A stretch of DNA of 64,000 nucleotides from contig CM043965.1 in the NCBI GenBank assembly GCA_014529385.2, positions 63,387,933 through 63,451,932 on the forward strand. Reading direction: 5' to 3'. How positions within the stretch are numbered: the first letter of the stretch is position 1; each line of letters starts with the position of its first letter. Below the pieces are notes generated by a model. It ran no database searches, was not told the DNA's origin, and saw only the letters and a list, made by a program, of their open reading frames with translations. Made by a program: the position numbers and the translations under genes. The DNA comes from Adiantum capillus-veneris (lineage: Eukaryota; Streptophyta; Polypodiopsida; Polypodiales; Pteridaceae). Below, in pieces: positions 33,121 through 44,344 of the stretch.

Positions 33121-33657
33121 CCATAGGATCACAATCAACCCTCTCAAGGGTCCCCCACACCGTTGCCGATGTGGCATTTGCTTTTGATTGTGTAAATGGA
33201 ATGTAGACGCATGTAATACCTCGACTCTACTGACTCAATGGAGAATGTCGCCTCGTTAACTCTTCAAGATGAAGCACCTCTAGGGCTGATTTGTTGCACC
33301 TTGGATCCGTCACGATATGGGAGTACAGATGGCCACCAAGGGGTAGATCTAGGGCTGATTTGCACTCCCGATGTGAGAGGATAGAAGGGCTGAAAACGCA
33401 GATCTCGATGACGGCGATGACGAGCAGCAATGGGAGCACTCAATACAATGAGGGAATGGCCGAGGAGAAGCTCAATGGGCTGCCAAGGACCGCATCTGAG
33501 AGGCTAGCACTCCAAGATCTCATGCACCTCCGACGAGGGAAAGGCTGAAAACTGAAAATGCTGGCTGATCTACAAGAGGAAAGCGAGCGCTAGGGCTGAA
33601 ATCTGCTATGGCTGCCTGATTGCTGCAAAAACGCTAGCGCTGATCTATAGCTGCAAA

Positions 33658-33787
33658 CATAGTCACAAGGGACACGTTCCGAGAAGTGGGGATGGGGGAC
33701 AGGGCTCGAATGGATTTTTATTGTAAAAAAGAGGGTGGGACGGCAAGTGGGGACAGAAAACCCAAATGGGCGTCCCTTGTGACTATG
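33658..33787. mobile_element. hAT-like MITE, 130 bp
   Basis: Perfect 16-bp terminal inverted repeats, CATAGTCACAAGGGAC (33658-33673) and its reverse complement (33772-33787). They are flanked by an 8-bp target duplication with one mismatch, GCTGCAAA (33650-33657) and GCTGCAAC (33788-33795). TIRs starting CA and an 8-bp duplication fit hAT. No coding capacity. The interior is G-rich with two related GTGGGGA segments. Confidence 0.85.
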
Positions 33788-34004
33788 GCTGCAACAAATG
33801 CTAAGCTGGATCTCTACAAAACCTTGAGGCTAATCTGCTCTGATACTTATGCCAAAACGTTGGGTGCCTTGCTCCCTTTATAGGCCAAATTGCAGGTTAT
33901 AATTTTAAAAATCACTTAGGGTTCGAAAGGGCAAATTCCTTAAAAATAAATCATTAACGTGATTTATTGATAAGTATGAACAGGGGTTAGTTTCACGGTG
34001 AAAC

Positions 34005-34497
34005 TGTCACAAGACGGGCACCACGTGCCAACGGAAAAGAATAGACTGAACAGACTTTTAGCACTTCAATAACAACTGAAACTGAAAGAGAGAGAGCACA
34101 CACGACACGGAGTGGCGAAATTCCACCCCGAGAGTATTGGCCCAACCTTAGCACCCCTTTCAGTATTTCTTTATATTACTTGAGCTCAAACAATGCCGGT
34201 GCTCGCGCTATGCACCTTCACCCACCCAAAAGAGTGCCAGAGACTGAGCCCTCTGCACTTATTTAAAGGCCTTGGCCTTGAAAGCAGTTTACATGAAAAG
34301 CTTGAAACTCAAAAGCAACTCGCCCAAAAGCTGGCGCTAAAAATCAGCCGGTGTAAAGCGTGGAAATCAGTACAGGCTGCCACGTCAGCAAGTCACCGCA
34401 AAATCCGAGCGTCCGTACAGCTTGCTGCCACGTCATCAGCTGCTACGCAAGTCCTTGTGTGTGTGTGTATCCTGCTTTATTTATTCTCTTTATGTCA
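34005..34497 (-). repeat. LTR-like fragment, gypsy family D
   Basis: Begins TGTCACAAGACGGGC. On the minus strand it carries AAAGAAATACTGAAAGGGGT and GGGCCAATACT, the block shared with C and E LTRs, and two TGACGTGGCAG motifs. A second partial copy of its right half lies at 46859-46998. LARD-2 begins at 34498. Boundaries other than the left are unclear. Confidence 0.5.
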
Positions 34498-34699
34498 TGT
34501 TGCTAAATTGGCTTTATCTAACAAAAAATAATTCTAAATGAATTATTGGAATTTCAAGTGAGAGGGTTTTTCTCACTGGAGACATCCGAGTACAGAGTAT
34601 TTCTAGTGCGTCAAAGTCTATGTCTGCATTGCAACAATGCATGTGATTGCATCCAGGGACGCCTGGGAAGTACTGTGTATGCATTGCTTTCAAGGTTTG

Positions 34700-34910
34700 T
34701 GTCACAAAGTGATGACGTGGCGGACAACAGAAACCCTAATTTCTGCCAGAAACCCTAAAATTCCTGCAAACCCTAATTTCTGCCAGAAACCCTGATTTCC
34801 GGAAATCGCGGTTTTTTTTTTTTTTTTAAGATGAGCGACGCAAATTTTGCTTTTTCTCTACCTAATGAGAAAGAGAGAGAGAATGCTTTTGCTTTCAAGT
34901 TTTGACTCTC

Positions 34911-34973
<63 letters not shown>

Positions 34974-35292
34974 AATTGCTTTTGATTTGAAGCTTTTGGG
35001 GCTCTGCTTTTGGGCATCCCTTGTAACCTTTAAATTAGTGGTGAGGGCCTCACTTCTCAGAGCATCTGGATGCAGAGTCTGAGAGTGAAACCCTAACCGC
35101 TCTCTTGTACTTTGATGATTGATTAATACAAAAAGAAATACCGAAAGGGGCGCCAGTCTTTGGGGCCAATATCTCTAGGCACGGAACTCCGCCGGGCCAG
35201 TGCAAATCTATTGTGATCTGTGAATTGTTTTGAAGTGGTTATTTGGTGCTATCGCGGTTGATTCTTGACTTGGAGTGTCCAAGTCTGTTACA
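34700..35292 (+). mobile_element. gypsy C-family solo LTR
   Basis: 593 bp, TGTCACAAAGTGATGAC...GTCTGTTACA, with the 5-bp target duplication GTTTG at 34695-34699 and 35293-35297. It contains a 60-base GA microsatellite and the AAAGAAATACCGAAAGGGGC block. An intact duplication around one LTR means the rest of the element was removed by LTR-LTR recombination. Confidence 0.9.
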
Positions 35293-35433
35293 GTTTGATT
35301 GAGTTTTTTAACAGGTTCATACCATTTTTTTTAAAGGCCGGCCACCCACTTACTAAGTGGACAGCCAACCTTTAATAAAAAAAAGAGAACTCAAAACACT
35401 AAAAAAAAAACTGCCAGCACTGGCAACCCACAG

Positions 35434-35434
<1 letters not shown>

Positions 35435-35478
<44 letters not shown>
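35435..35478. repeat. (CT)n microsatellite
   Basis: 44-base CT run in the middle piece of the LARD-2 LTR. Confidence 0.95.
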
Positions 35479-35481
<3 letters not shown>

Positions 35482-35757
35482 GCGCCCCTCACCCTCTCCT
35501 ATTCTTGCTGGCAAGGTGGCTCCTATTTCTACCAACTGCCAAGAGCATTAAAAGCGCCCTCTCACTTACTCACTGCAAGAAGAAAAACAACCAGCGCTGG
35601 TGGCAAGAGAAAGCCAGCGTTAGAAGGAAGGTAATGCTGTTGCAGATTTCCATTGCGAAGATGATGCCATCGGATGATGCCAAGACCAAGTGCGCAAATG
35701 CCATCGCGAAGAAGTGCCTACAGAGCGAGTTTCCATCGCGACAAGTTGATGTTTTTC

Positions 35758-36305
35758 TGTCACAAAATGATGACATGGCAAGACTGCCCGAACAACAGTA
35801 TAGATAGATGTCGTGGCAGCATGGTGACGAGGCAGGCTGTACAACGTGATGACGTGGCAGAACTGTAAGGACACCCGGATTTCGTGTTGACATGATGACG
35901 TGGCAGACTGTACGGATTTTGCGTTTTGCGTCGACTGCTGACGTGGCAGTTGATTTTCGTAAATCACGCTAGTGCTTTTTGCTAGCAGACTTTGGAATCA
36001 TTGCTTTTGGAATAGTTTGCTTTTGACTTTAATTGCTTTTGGGGCTCTGCTTTTGGACATCCCTAGAGCATCTGGACGCAGAGTCTGAGAGTCGAGGACC
36101 CTTCAGGAGTTGTACTTTGCTCAAAGATTAATATAAAAGAAATACAGAAAGGAGACCAATCTTTGGGGCCAATCTCTCTAGGCACGGAACTACGCGGGGC
36201 CATGTCGACCAAATTAAACTATGATTTTAAAGTTGTGAAGTATTTTAAGTGATTCTCTCTCGTGTCACAACAGATTCTAGACTTGGAGTGCCCAAGTTTG
36301 TTACA
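35758..36305 (+). repeat. C1 5' LTR
   Basis: 548 bp, TGTCACAAAATGATGAC...GTTTGTTACA. The U3 part carries several TGACGTGGCAG-type motifs, followed by AAAGAAATACAGAAAGG and GGGGCCAATCTCTCTAGGC. Confidence 0.9.
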
Positions 36306-36306
36306 G

Positions 36307-36318
36307 TGGTATCAAAGC
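36307..36318 (+). promoter_or_regulatory. C1 primer-binding site
   Basis: TGGTATCAAAGC, one base after the LTR, one mismatch to the initiator-Met PBS. Confidence 0.88.
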
Positions 36319-36329
36319 ATCAGGCATGT

Positions 36330-37728
36330 GCTTTTCTCAAAGCATACAAGTCCTATCACTTTTGGAAACTGTTATTGAAGAATCTTCAGGGACCGACCCC
36401 AGACTTAGCAGAGAACGAGTACGGGCCACCTCAGCCCACACAATATGAACACTTGGAGATGCAACGTCGACAACAGGTTGACAAGTGCACAAAGCAGATG
36501 CTTCAATTTGCTAAGGATCCCCAATTTACAAAAAATTTGACCCAACAGTCGATGGCTGAGTGCATACTCAATGGCAGAAAGCCACCGAGCCACCAATCAA
36601 ACCGACAATCAAGAAGCCTCCTACTCTGAGAATGTTTACTAAAAAAGAACTCCATGATGCGGTCCAAGCCCAAATCAATCAGCTTTTGGACACAAAGAAG
36701 CCATCGAAAAAGCAATTGAAGAAACGTAACAAGGGAACTAATTTTCCCGGTTACTTGGGTAAAACACCAAAAAGCAAAAGAAGTGTGTACGCTTTGAAGG
36801 ATTTCCCAATTCGTCCTCATCTTTTTCTGACAGCTCAGACAACTCATCTTCTTCTGACTCGAGTGATGAGGACAAAAAGGGGAAGAAACAACAAAAAGAA
36901 CATATGTTTTATGAAAAAAGAAAGCGCTTTTACACAGCCAACCAATATGATTTCCTCGACGACAAGGGCAAAAAGCCCAAAGAATTCAAAGAGGGAGGAC
37001 AGACAGTAAAGTTTGAGCACTTTTCAAGGTTTCGAAATGCTCCAAAGGCTTTAGGCTTTGTCCAACAGTTTGATATAGCATTTTTTGGAGGCCGCCATAC
37101 AGAGCACTCCAAGATCAGACGGGCCCCATTCTTTCTGAAAGGCAATGCACAGACATGGTGGTCCACTCTGTTGTTAAGGAAACAAGCAAAGCGGTTGAAA
37201 TTTAAGAAACTCTTTATTTCTTCATGGCTCACACAAGAATACGAACAAAATGTGATTACTGACTCGAACCATATTCGGATAATCAAGACACAATCTTTGG
37301 ATTCTTACTATGAAAGATTTTGGGAAACTTTTCTACATGTTTCAGCCTTTAAGGAGGTCGGTTTTTAGGAGCAGATTGAGCGGTTTCGTTGTGGACTTCC
37401 CAAAGGAATTCGAGACTACTATCTTGAAAGGAAGTCTGAGTCTATACAACAGTTGATGGGACATGCAAAGCGGGATTTGCTATACATTCAGGTAACTTAA
37501 CTTACCCATCAGATGAACCTTCAACAAGTCGTAGCAGAAACAAGTCATGAATCTTCATCACATGAACCTTCAACAAGTCATAGCACAAACAATCGACAAA
37601 GAGATAGACGACCTTCACTGACAGAAGACCAGAGAGATGAATATTTCAAAGCAAGAAAGTGTTTTGAATGTGGAGAACAAGGACATATCGCTACACGGTG
37701 CCCCAAAAAGGCACAAGAATCAGGATGA
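36330..37728 (+). pseudogene. C1 gag
   Basis: The three-frame patchwork encodes YTANQYDFLDDKGKK, EFKEGGQTVKFEHFSRF, LKGNAQTWWSTLLL (capsid core), LKFKKLFISSWLTQEYE, then after a stop an RCGLPKGIRDYYLE-like stretch and the zinc knuckle CFECGEQGHIATRCPKK with all four ligands. C2 gag (60017-61775) has the same words. At least two frameshifts and two stops. Confidence 0.85.
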
Positions 37729-38473
37729 TTGGCAAATTGAAAGGACAACGGAACGAGGCGATACTCGTTCCAAAAAAGAATTTAGATAGAAAATTATGAA
37801 CTAGCATTATTTTGCTTTATGAATTTATGAGACTTTTTGGAAGATGATTTTAAATTTTGAATAAAACTAACGTTTTATGAAAGTATCTGTTAATTCTGGA
37901 CAAAGCGCAGAATTAAGAATGAGATGATGATTTGGAGCAGTGACAGCTCCCGAATGAACTTGATAAATGAATCACGACCGATTCAATGGAATTGTAGTGT
38001 GCGCATCAAGAGTTCCTGCGGGATGAGATGGCCACGCAGCTGGAACTGAATGATTGAACCACTCTGTTCAGAATGAACTTAGTGATGGATTGGGAACCCT
38101 GGAAATGATTCTCGCACACGACAGTGCTTGAGGCGAATGACTGCTCGCACACGACAGTGCTTGAGTCAAAAATCTCTATCGACATGATAACAATATAGGA
38201 TTAGTTAATCTGACATCAGTGAGATCCGGGATGGATCTAGATGTGGTTACTAAAATACGTTGCTTGCAGTCATGGTTTGAGATTTGGAATGAATCTTTCG
38301 GTGATTGATTGTCATGTCATGTGCAGTGATGTGACTGTCGTCTTTGTACAAGTACTAGAGGTAAGGTATTGTGTCTAGTGCGTCGGTAGTTAGAGTCAGT
38401 GTCTACTGAACTGGTTTATGGCCTCTGTCTGTTTTGCAAGCGTAATCGAGGGCGATTACAATTCTTTCAAGAG
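37729..38473 (+). other. C1 3' non-coding region
   Basis: No frame. Contains a doubled GCTCGCACACGACAGTGCTTG (about 38112-38165) and, at 38400-38473, the conserved pre-LTR block (GGTTTATGGCCTCTGTCTG...CGAGGGCGATTACAAT) also found in C2. Confidence 0.7.
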
Positions 38474-39002
38474 ATGACGTGGCAGGACTGCATGGACAAC
38501 AGTACGGACAAATGGCGTGGCAGCATGGTGACGTGGCAGGCTGTACGGGACGATGACGTGGCAAATTTGTACCGACACCCGGATTTCGCGCTGACATGAT
38601 GACGTGGCAAACTGTACGAATTTTTGTGTTTTGCGCTAATTGCTGACGTGGCAGTTGTACGGATTTCTGTAAATCACGTTGGTGCTTTTTGCTGACAGAT
38701 TTTAGGATCATTGCTTTAAGAACAGTTTGCTTGTAAGAATAAATAAGCCCTAAGGGCCTCACTCTTCAAAGCATCTGGACGCAGAGCCTAAGAGCAGAGG
38801 ACCCTTCGGGAGTCGTACTTTGCTCAAAGATTAATATAAAAGAAATACCGAAAGGGGCGCCAGGGCCAATCTCTCTGGGCTCGGAACTACGCCGGGCCGT
38901 GTTAACCAAATTGAAATGTGATTTTAAAGTTGCTAAGTATTTTAAGTCATTCTCTCCCGTGTCGCAATGAATTATAGACTTAGGGTGCCCAAGTTTGTTA
39001 CA
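38474..39002 (+). repeat. C1 3' LTR, 5' end deleted
   Basis: 529 bp matching the 5' LTR from its 13th base. The purine tract reads only TTTCAAGAG before the break, where C2 has six or seven G. Confidence 0.88.
38475..38653 (+). promoter_or_regulatory. cluster of five TGACGTGGCA motifs in C1 LTR
   Basis: Exact TGACGTGGCA at 38475, 38529, 38554, 38600 and 38644. The core ACGTGGC is a G-box/ABRE-type bZIP site and TGACGTGG resembles the plant unfolded-protein response element. The 5' LTR has the same spacing with some decayed copies. Position in U3 suggests enhancer function; this is inferred. Confidence 0.65.
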
Positions 39003-39700
39003 TTTTCGCTGTTTTCAGCCTTTGAATGTCTAAGACGGGGCTGATTTACGAGAAGGAACCCGAGAACACACCTCTTTTGTGTGTAGGATTGGAAGAGACG
39101 TTTCTCTACGCAAGATCTCTTCCGAGGAATTGCTTTCCGAGAATCGAGTTGCGTTCTGAGCGTTGAGAATGTGAAGGTAATGATTTCATGTTATGATCTC
39201 TCAGTATTTGATTGGTGTACTACCTCTTCGCGAGGGAGTAGGAGCAAAGGAAGGCATGAGCCTCTGCAGGAGAAAAAGTGCTCTGAGGAATTAGAGCTAG
39301 ATCAGCCCAAGTGTTTCGTACCCGAGTTTGGAAAAGTAGATCCACGGATCAGAGAGAGGTAAGTCTCTCAAGTTGTGATCCGAAAGTTGAGATTCCCAAG
39401 TAAGGACTTTGTGTTCTGCGGGAAGAGGACTCTCGAAACAAAGTCGGAAAAGAGTTGCAAGGTGAGTCTAGAAGGTGAGATCTAGAGGCAAAAACCTTGG
39501 TTCTCAAAGAATTGGAATAAGAAACGGAAGTTCCTTGAAATAGGATTTTGCCCTAGGAATAGGAAGCCGAGGCTTCCACGAACCACCAAGTCTTATTGTA
39601 GAACGAACGTGGTAATACGTTCGGTTCAAGTGCTTGTATAGACTTCTCCTCAGTAATAAAGATACTATTACGTGGAAGACCATCCCATCTTCTAGTTCCC

Positions 39701-39704
<4 letters not shown>

Positions 39705-39787
<83 letters not shown>
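39705..39787. repeat. (CT)n microsatellite, left of LINE
   Basis: 83-base CT run of the LARD-2 LTR; the LINE 3' end (T-run on the plus strand) directly follows. Confidence 0.95.
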
Positions 39788-39793
<6 letters not shown>

Positions 39794-39916
39794 CCAAAAA
39801 AATCAGGGCTGTATATTATTGAGTACAATATAATCCCCAACGGATGCCAAAATAGCCTATCACGTGGGGTGTACAAGCTGAATGTAAGGGTGGGAGCCAC
39901 TATAGTGACAACTCGA

Positions 39917-42900
39917 CTAGAACAATCTCATGGTGGTTGGTGTGATGAGTGTAGGAGAAACCACCGAGGGGGGGCATAATGCCATGTAATCTGACCACCT
40001 GTAAGTGTGAAGAAGAGTGGAGATCGGGCCCAACCCCGAAGGAAGGCAAATCGACGAGCCTCGGCTGCTTCTAGATGTACCTGAGGAAGAATCCCACTGC
40101 CAAATCAGGGTGTGAATGATGTCCAGCCAAATGGCAGTGAGGGTATCCGGAAGGAGCTGTGGAGCCACACTGAGAATGTGAAGACAACGAGCTTTCCAAA
40201 CATTCCATAGTGTAATGCTAGTGATGACTGAAAAGATTTCATCACGTGTCTGCGGATCCCCCTGCCAAGCAATCTGTGGTAACATAGCCAAAGTCCCTCG
40301 CCGATAACCAGTCGAGGTAAGCATAAGAGCTGGATCTGTGTCTGAGCCCTCGTAGAAAAGATGCGGTCCGAGCATCGGCATCAACCATGAGACAGATCCC
40401 CAAGTGAGAAATCCATACTGAACACCGGCTCTGCTAAGTAAAAAGCAAACTGCTAGCCACACTACATGGGAAGACGAGCATGACCAAAGACAATGGGCAG
40501 GTGACTCAGGAGGTCGCAAAGGATAGCGAGTACATAACGAATCATGACCCATAGTAGCTAGCCAAGTCCCAACTGGAAGTCCTGCATGTGCAATCATCCA
40601 CATGAGAAAAGAAATACGATGAGCCGCATGTAAACCCCAGATGGCTGACCAAAACTGTTGTAGATAGGCATGGGATAGACCTGAATGTAACCAGAAACGC
40701 ATACGAGTGGGCTGCTCTGGGTGCTGTCTCATCAATGCTAATCTTCCAATTCTAACAGTGTACTCAAAGAATGATACAGGTGCACTGGTGGGGTTAGAGT
40801 GAGGCCAATGCCACTCTCCTGGGTCCCAATAAAGCTGAGATAGGGCACGACCCTCCCACACCAAAAGCCTCCAAAGTGCGGCATCAGCGGAAGCGAAACG
40901 GGGGTCAACACAACGACGCTTCGCACGGGAGCCAACTACTCGTATGGCCTCCCATCGAGCGCCGGGGTAGACAAGGTGTGGAGAGGTGGTAGCATATGTC
41001 AATCTAGCATGAATCCCCTGAGAGTAGTCAGTATCAACTGTGAACAGCATGGTGTCTAAACGAACTAATAAGAGAGTGCTCTGAGCAAAGAGACCTTCCC
41101 AGCCACTATGTGGAGGCATCTCAACCGTGCCTCGCATGACTGCATCCCACTGTGAAGGAACGGCGGAGGCAATCTCAAGCAGTCTATCTGTTACCCCGCA
41201 ACCAATGTCATAATGTTCTGCCACAAAATCTGCATCCAGCATACGTGTCTCATGAAACAACCGCATAGAGGCAGCAGGGCCAGTGTCCCAAGCAGCCCAA
41301 TCAATGTGAGTCCTCTCTCCAAGCTGACGGGGTGGATTGACCGAAGAATCAAGAACTGCATCATTCCAAATGAGAGGCTGGCGCTCAATCTCCTCACGAC
41401 ATGAGGGAGGTGAGCGTATGATAGCCCGTCGCATGGAAACCCAAATCTGAAGGAGCGATCGGATGAAGGGTGAGAGAGTGCTGGTGAACAAGGGGGCATC
41501 CGTAAAGAGAAAACGATACCCTGCATGCCAAGTATGACCATCTCTAGTGCCGAGGCGTGGAGTCGCTGTGGAAAGAGTGGCCTGAAGAAGCATCTTCCAA
41601 GGTTCTTGGCCGAGAAAAAGACCCCGAACAATAAGCTTGGTAAGAAGGGCGCGGCTCTGTAATTCTGGATCAATTATGCCAAGGCCTCCCTCTGACCTAG
41701 AACGAATAATCGTGGACCAGCGAACTCGAGCACGAGTATCAGTAGTCCCATCTGTTCCACTCCATAAAAAGTTCCGCACTAGTCTGCGGAGCTGAGCTAT
41801 CACACCAGAATGTAGCATCCAACAAGAGGCCGTATACCATACTGTAGCCAGAATGACCTGGTTGGCGACCAATGCACGGCCAGCCAACGACAAATGACAT
41901 GAAGACCAATGACATAGCTTCCTGCGAATAGACTGTAGTACGGGTGCAAACTGCTGCTGTGAGGAAACGTCAAAACCAACCTGAAAGCCTAGATATCTGC
42001 ATGTCTGACCCGGCTACAGCCATGTGAAACCATCAGTTACCCCCCAAGTAGGTATGTCATCACTGCCAACCAGTAACCCATAGGATTTATGCCAGTTAAT
42101 GCGTGCACCACTGGCAATGCAAAAAACCTCCAGGGCCTCCCGCATGGCATCAAGAGATGGTAGCAAATAGCGCAACATAAGCATAGTGTCATCAGCAAAC
42201 TCCTGATCGATAAGGTCCAGAGCTAAAGGTACTGGCATGGTCAAGCCAGAAAATGCATGACTTTGAGCACGAAGAAAGTCGGACATAGTCTCTCCTACAA
42301 ACAAATACAGATATGCTGCTAAAGGACAACCCTGACGGACAGATCGAGAAAGCTCAAAACTGCGACTGACACGACCACCAAAAGTAATAGCACTGCTGGC
42401 AGTCCTGAAGAGAGCGGAAATGCCTGAGATCCATCTCGAAGGGAAACCCATCCTGGCTAATGATCGTTCGAGAAAGTCCCACTCAACACGATCATATGCT
42501 TTCTCGAAGTCAAGGATGAAAAAAGCGAGAGGTTCAGAAGATGATCTGGCCCACTCTACTGCCTCATAAAAAGTGAAGATATTATCCAATATGCATCGAT
42601 CGATGACAAAGCCTATCTGAGAAGTATGAATAATATCTGGTAAGAATGGTCGCAAGCGATGGCTGATCAGTAATGCTAAAATCTTATAGACCGAAGGGAG
42701 TAGGGTAATAGGTCTCCACTGACGGAGCTGAGTGGTGTCACCCCCTTTCGGAATAAGAGATATGAGACCTGAACAAAGATCCGGATGCATATATCCTGAT
42801 GCAAAGATGTCCTGACAACCGCAAAGCAGTGGTATATGCAGTACATCCCAATAAGTCAAAAAGAAAGCTCTAGTGAGGCCATCCTCTCCTGGACAGGAAG

Positions 42901-44344
42901 ATGGAGCTAGACTCTCGATAGCAGCATGAAGCTCTGCAAGTGTGAATGGAGCCAACAAGATCTCTGCCATAGTGTCTGTACAACGGCGTCGGGTGTGATG
43001 CCAGATCTGCTCATGGGCAAGTAAAACCTCAGTAGTGCATACATCAGCAGTGAACAATGCCTCAAAATAATCTGCAGACATATCAAGAATAACATCAGGA
43101 TGCATATGTAGTGTTCCTTGAGCATCGCACAAAGTCCGAAGGGTGGTGCCAGGAGGGCGCTCTTTATGCGCAGCGAAGAAGTCCGTATTCATTCGATCAG
43201 CTTTAGCTATCCAATGAGATATTGAAGCATGATGAGTGAACTCAGACCTAGCCTCCTGTACGCGACGAATTTCCTCTATGAGTTCTGTCTGTCTAGCAAC
43301 GAGATAAGCATCCTGAGGCCACTCCTCAAGCAAGCGCTGTGTGGAACCAAGTGGAATGTGGAGATCAGACTCGCGTACTCTCAACTGACAATGAATAATA
43401 GCGGTCTGATCACGGCAAAAAATACTAGACTGAGTAATGCAATGGGCAAGGAACTCTCCAGGGGGACCACAATAAGAAGCACCCGTGGACCATAAGTCAC
43501 GAATCTGTTGCTGCAAAACTTCAGTGGTGAGAACATTGTCAGGGATGCGGCAGCCTCGTCTTTGTGCAGAGGATCTAGTGAAGGAGATAAACAATGAAAT
43601 GGGAAAATGATCTGAGAGGTTGGTCCCTATCCAAATGGTAGTAAATCCACCTAGAGCTGTTGCCCAAGGGCCAATGTAAAAACGATCAAGTCGCTCTAAT
43701 AATCTTCCCTACTGTCTCTGAAACCCCCACGAGTAATGAAGTGTAGCAGGGTGGTGACCAAAAGAGGGTATGTGCCAGGCGTCAACACCTTGAATAGCTA
43801 GAAGAAATCGATCCCAAGCTGGCTGCTCATCGGGAGAAATGGATGATAGAACTGGAGGTGTGATGGATCGCCAGTTAGAGTCGCTCTCGACGTTGTTGAA
43901 GTCTCCTCCAACAACCCAAGAGTCTACAGCAGGTAGAACAGCAGCCAAGGAGGACCAAAAAGTAGCTCTCTCCCCAGGAGTAGTGGGTGCATAGACTGAC
44001 ATAAAACCAATGATAGAGTCCTGAATCCGAATAGAAACATAGACTGCTCTGCCAGCGACAAGGGTGCCATGCTGCTGAACTGAGGCCAAGTAACGTGGCC
44101 CCATTGAAATGCATACACCGCAACTCTGTCCATGAATGCCCAAAGCAGGCTCCCAAAAAGTGTGAACGCCCGAGGGCATGAGATTACCAAAGGGAGTGGC
44201 AATCTTATGCTCCTATACTAGTAATATATCCACAGTGCCTACTACATGAGCGTGTAAATCTTTGTGAAGTAAAAGCTTACGTGAACCTCTTACCCGAGAA
44301 GTCTGTAAACCATTAGCATTCCAAGAAACTACATGTAAATCCAT
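39917..44344 (-). pseudogene. LINE ORF2: endonuclease, RT, zinc-binding C-terminus
   Basis: 1475 codons in one frame from ATG at 44344. APE-type endonuclease: VVSWNANGL at the start, SVYAPTTPGERATFW, GGDFNN, ERLDRFYI, LSDHFPI. RT: LISLIPKGGD, RPITLLPSVYKI, IGFVIDRCILDN, FILDFEKAYDRVEWDFL, SVRQGCPLAAYLY and the catalytic EFADDTMLM (about residues 715-722). The C-terminal part has EGGLGIIDPELQSRALL and a Cys/His region near PAHCLWSCSSSHVVW. TAG stops at 44213-44215, 43709-43711 and 42014-42016 interrupt an otherwise continuous frame, each where Gln is plausible. ORF2 nicks target DNA and copies the element RNA there. All key catalytic residues seen are intact. Confidence 0.95.

Larger units (their letters stand above)
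32935..33982 (-). repeat. B3 5' LTR
   Basis: 1048 bp with perfect 6-bp terminal inverted repeats TGTTCA...TGAACA. It has the family layout (GA microsatellite, CTGAAAACGC short repeats) but ends unlike the other B LTRs, so it is a related sub-family. It contains a 130-bp MITE. Confidence 0.78.
35758..39002 (+). mobile_element. C1: gag-only gypsy C-family element
   Basis: 3245 bp: 5' LTR (35758-36305), Met PBS (36307-36318), gag (about 36330-37728), 0.7 kb non-coding, 3' LTR (38474-39002). The target duplication TTTTC at 35753-35757 and 39003-39007 is perfect. No protease, RT or integrase. The polypurine tract and first dozen bases of the 3' LTR are deleted, so this copy can no longer replicate even in trans. 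It is inserted in the LARD-2 LTR. Confidence 0.9.

Noticed and set aside
44213-44344. Programmed stop-codon readthrough in LINE ORF2
   Set aside because: Three TAGs in one copy with the same bias in unrelated elements is better explained by CAG deamination.
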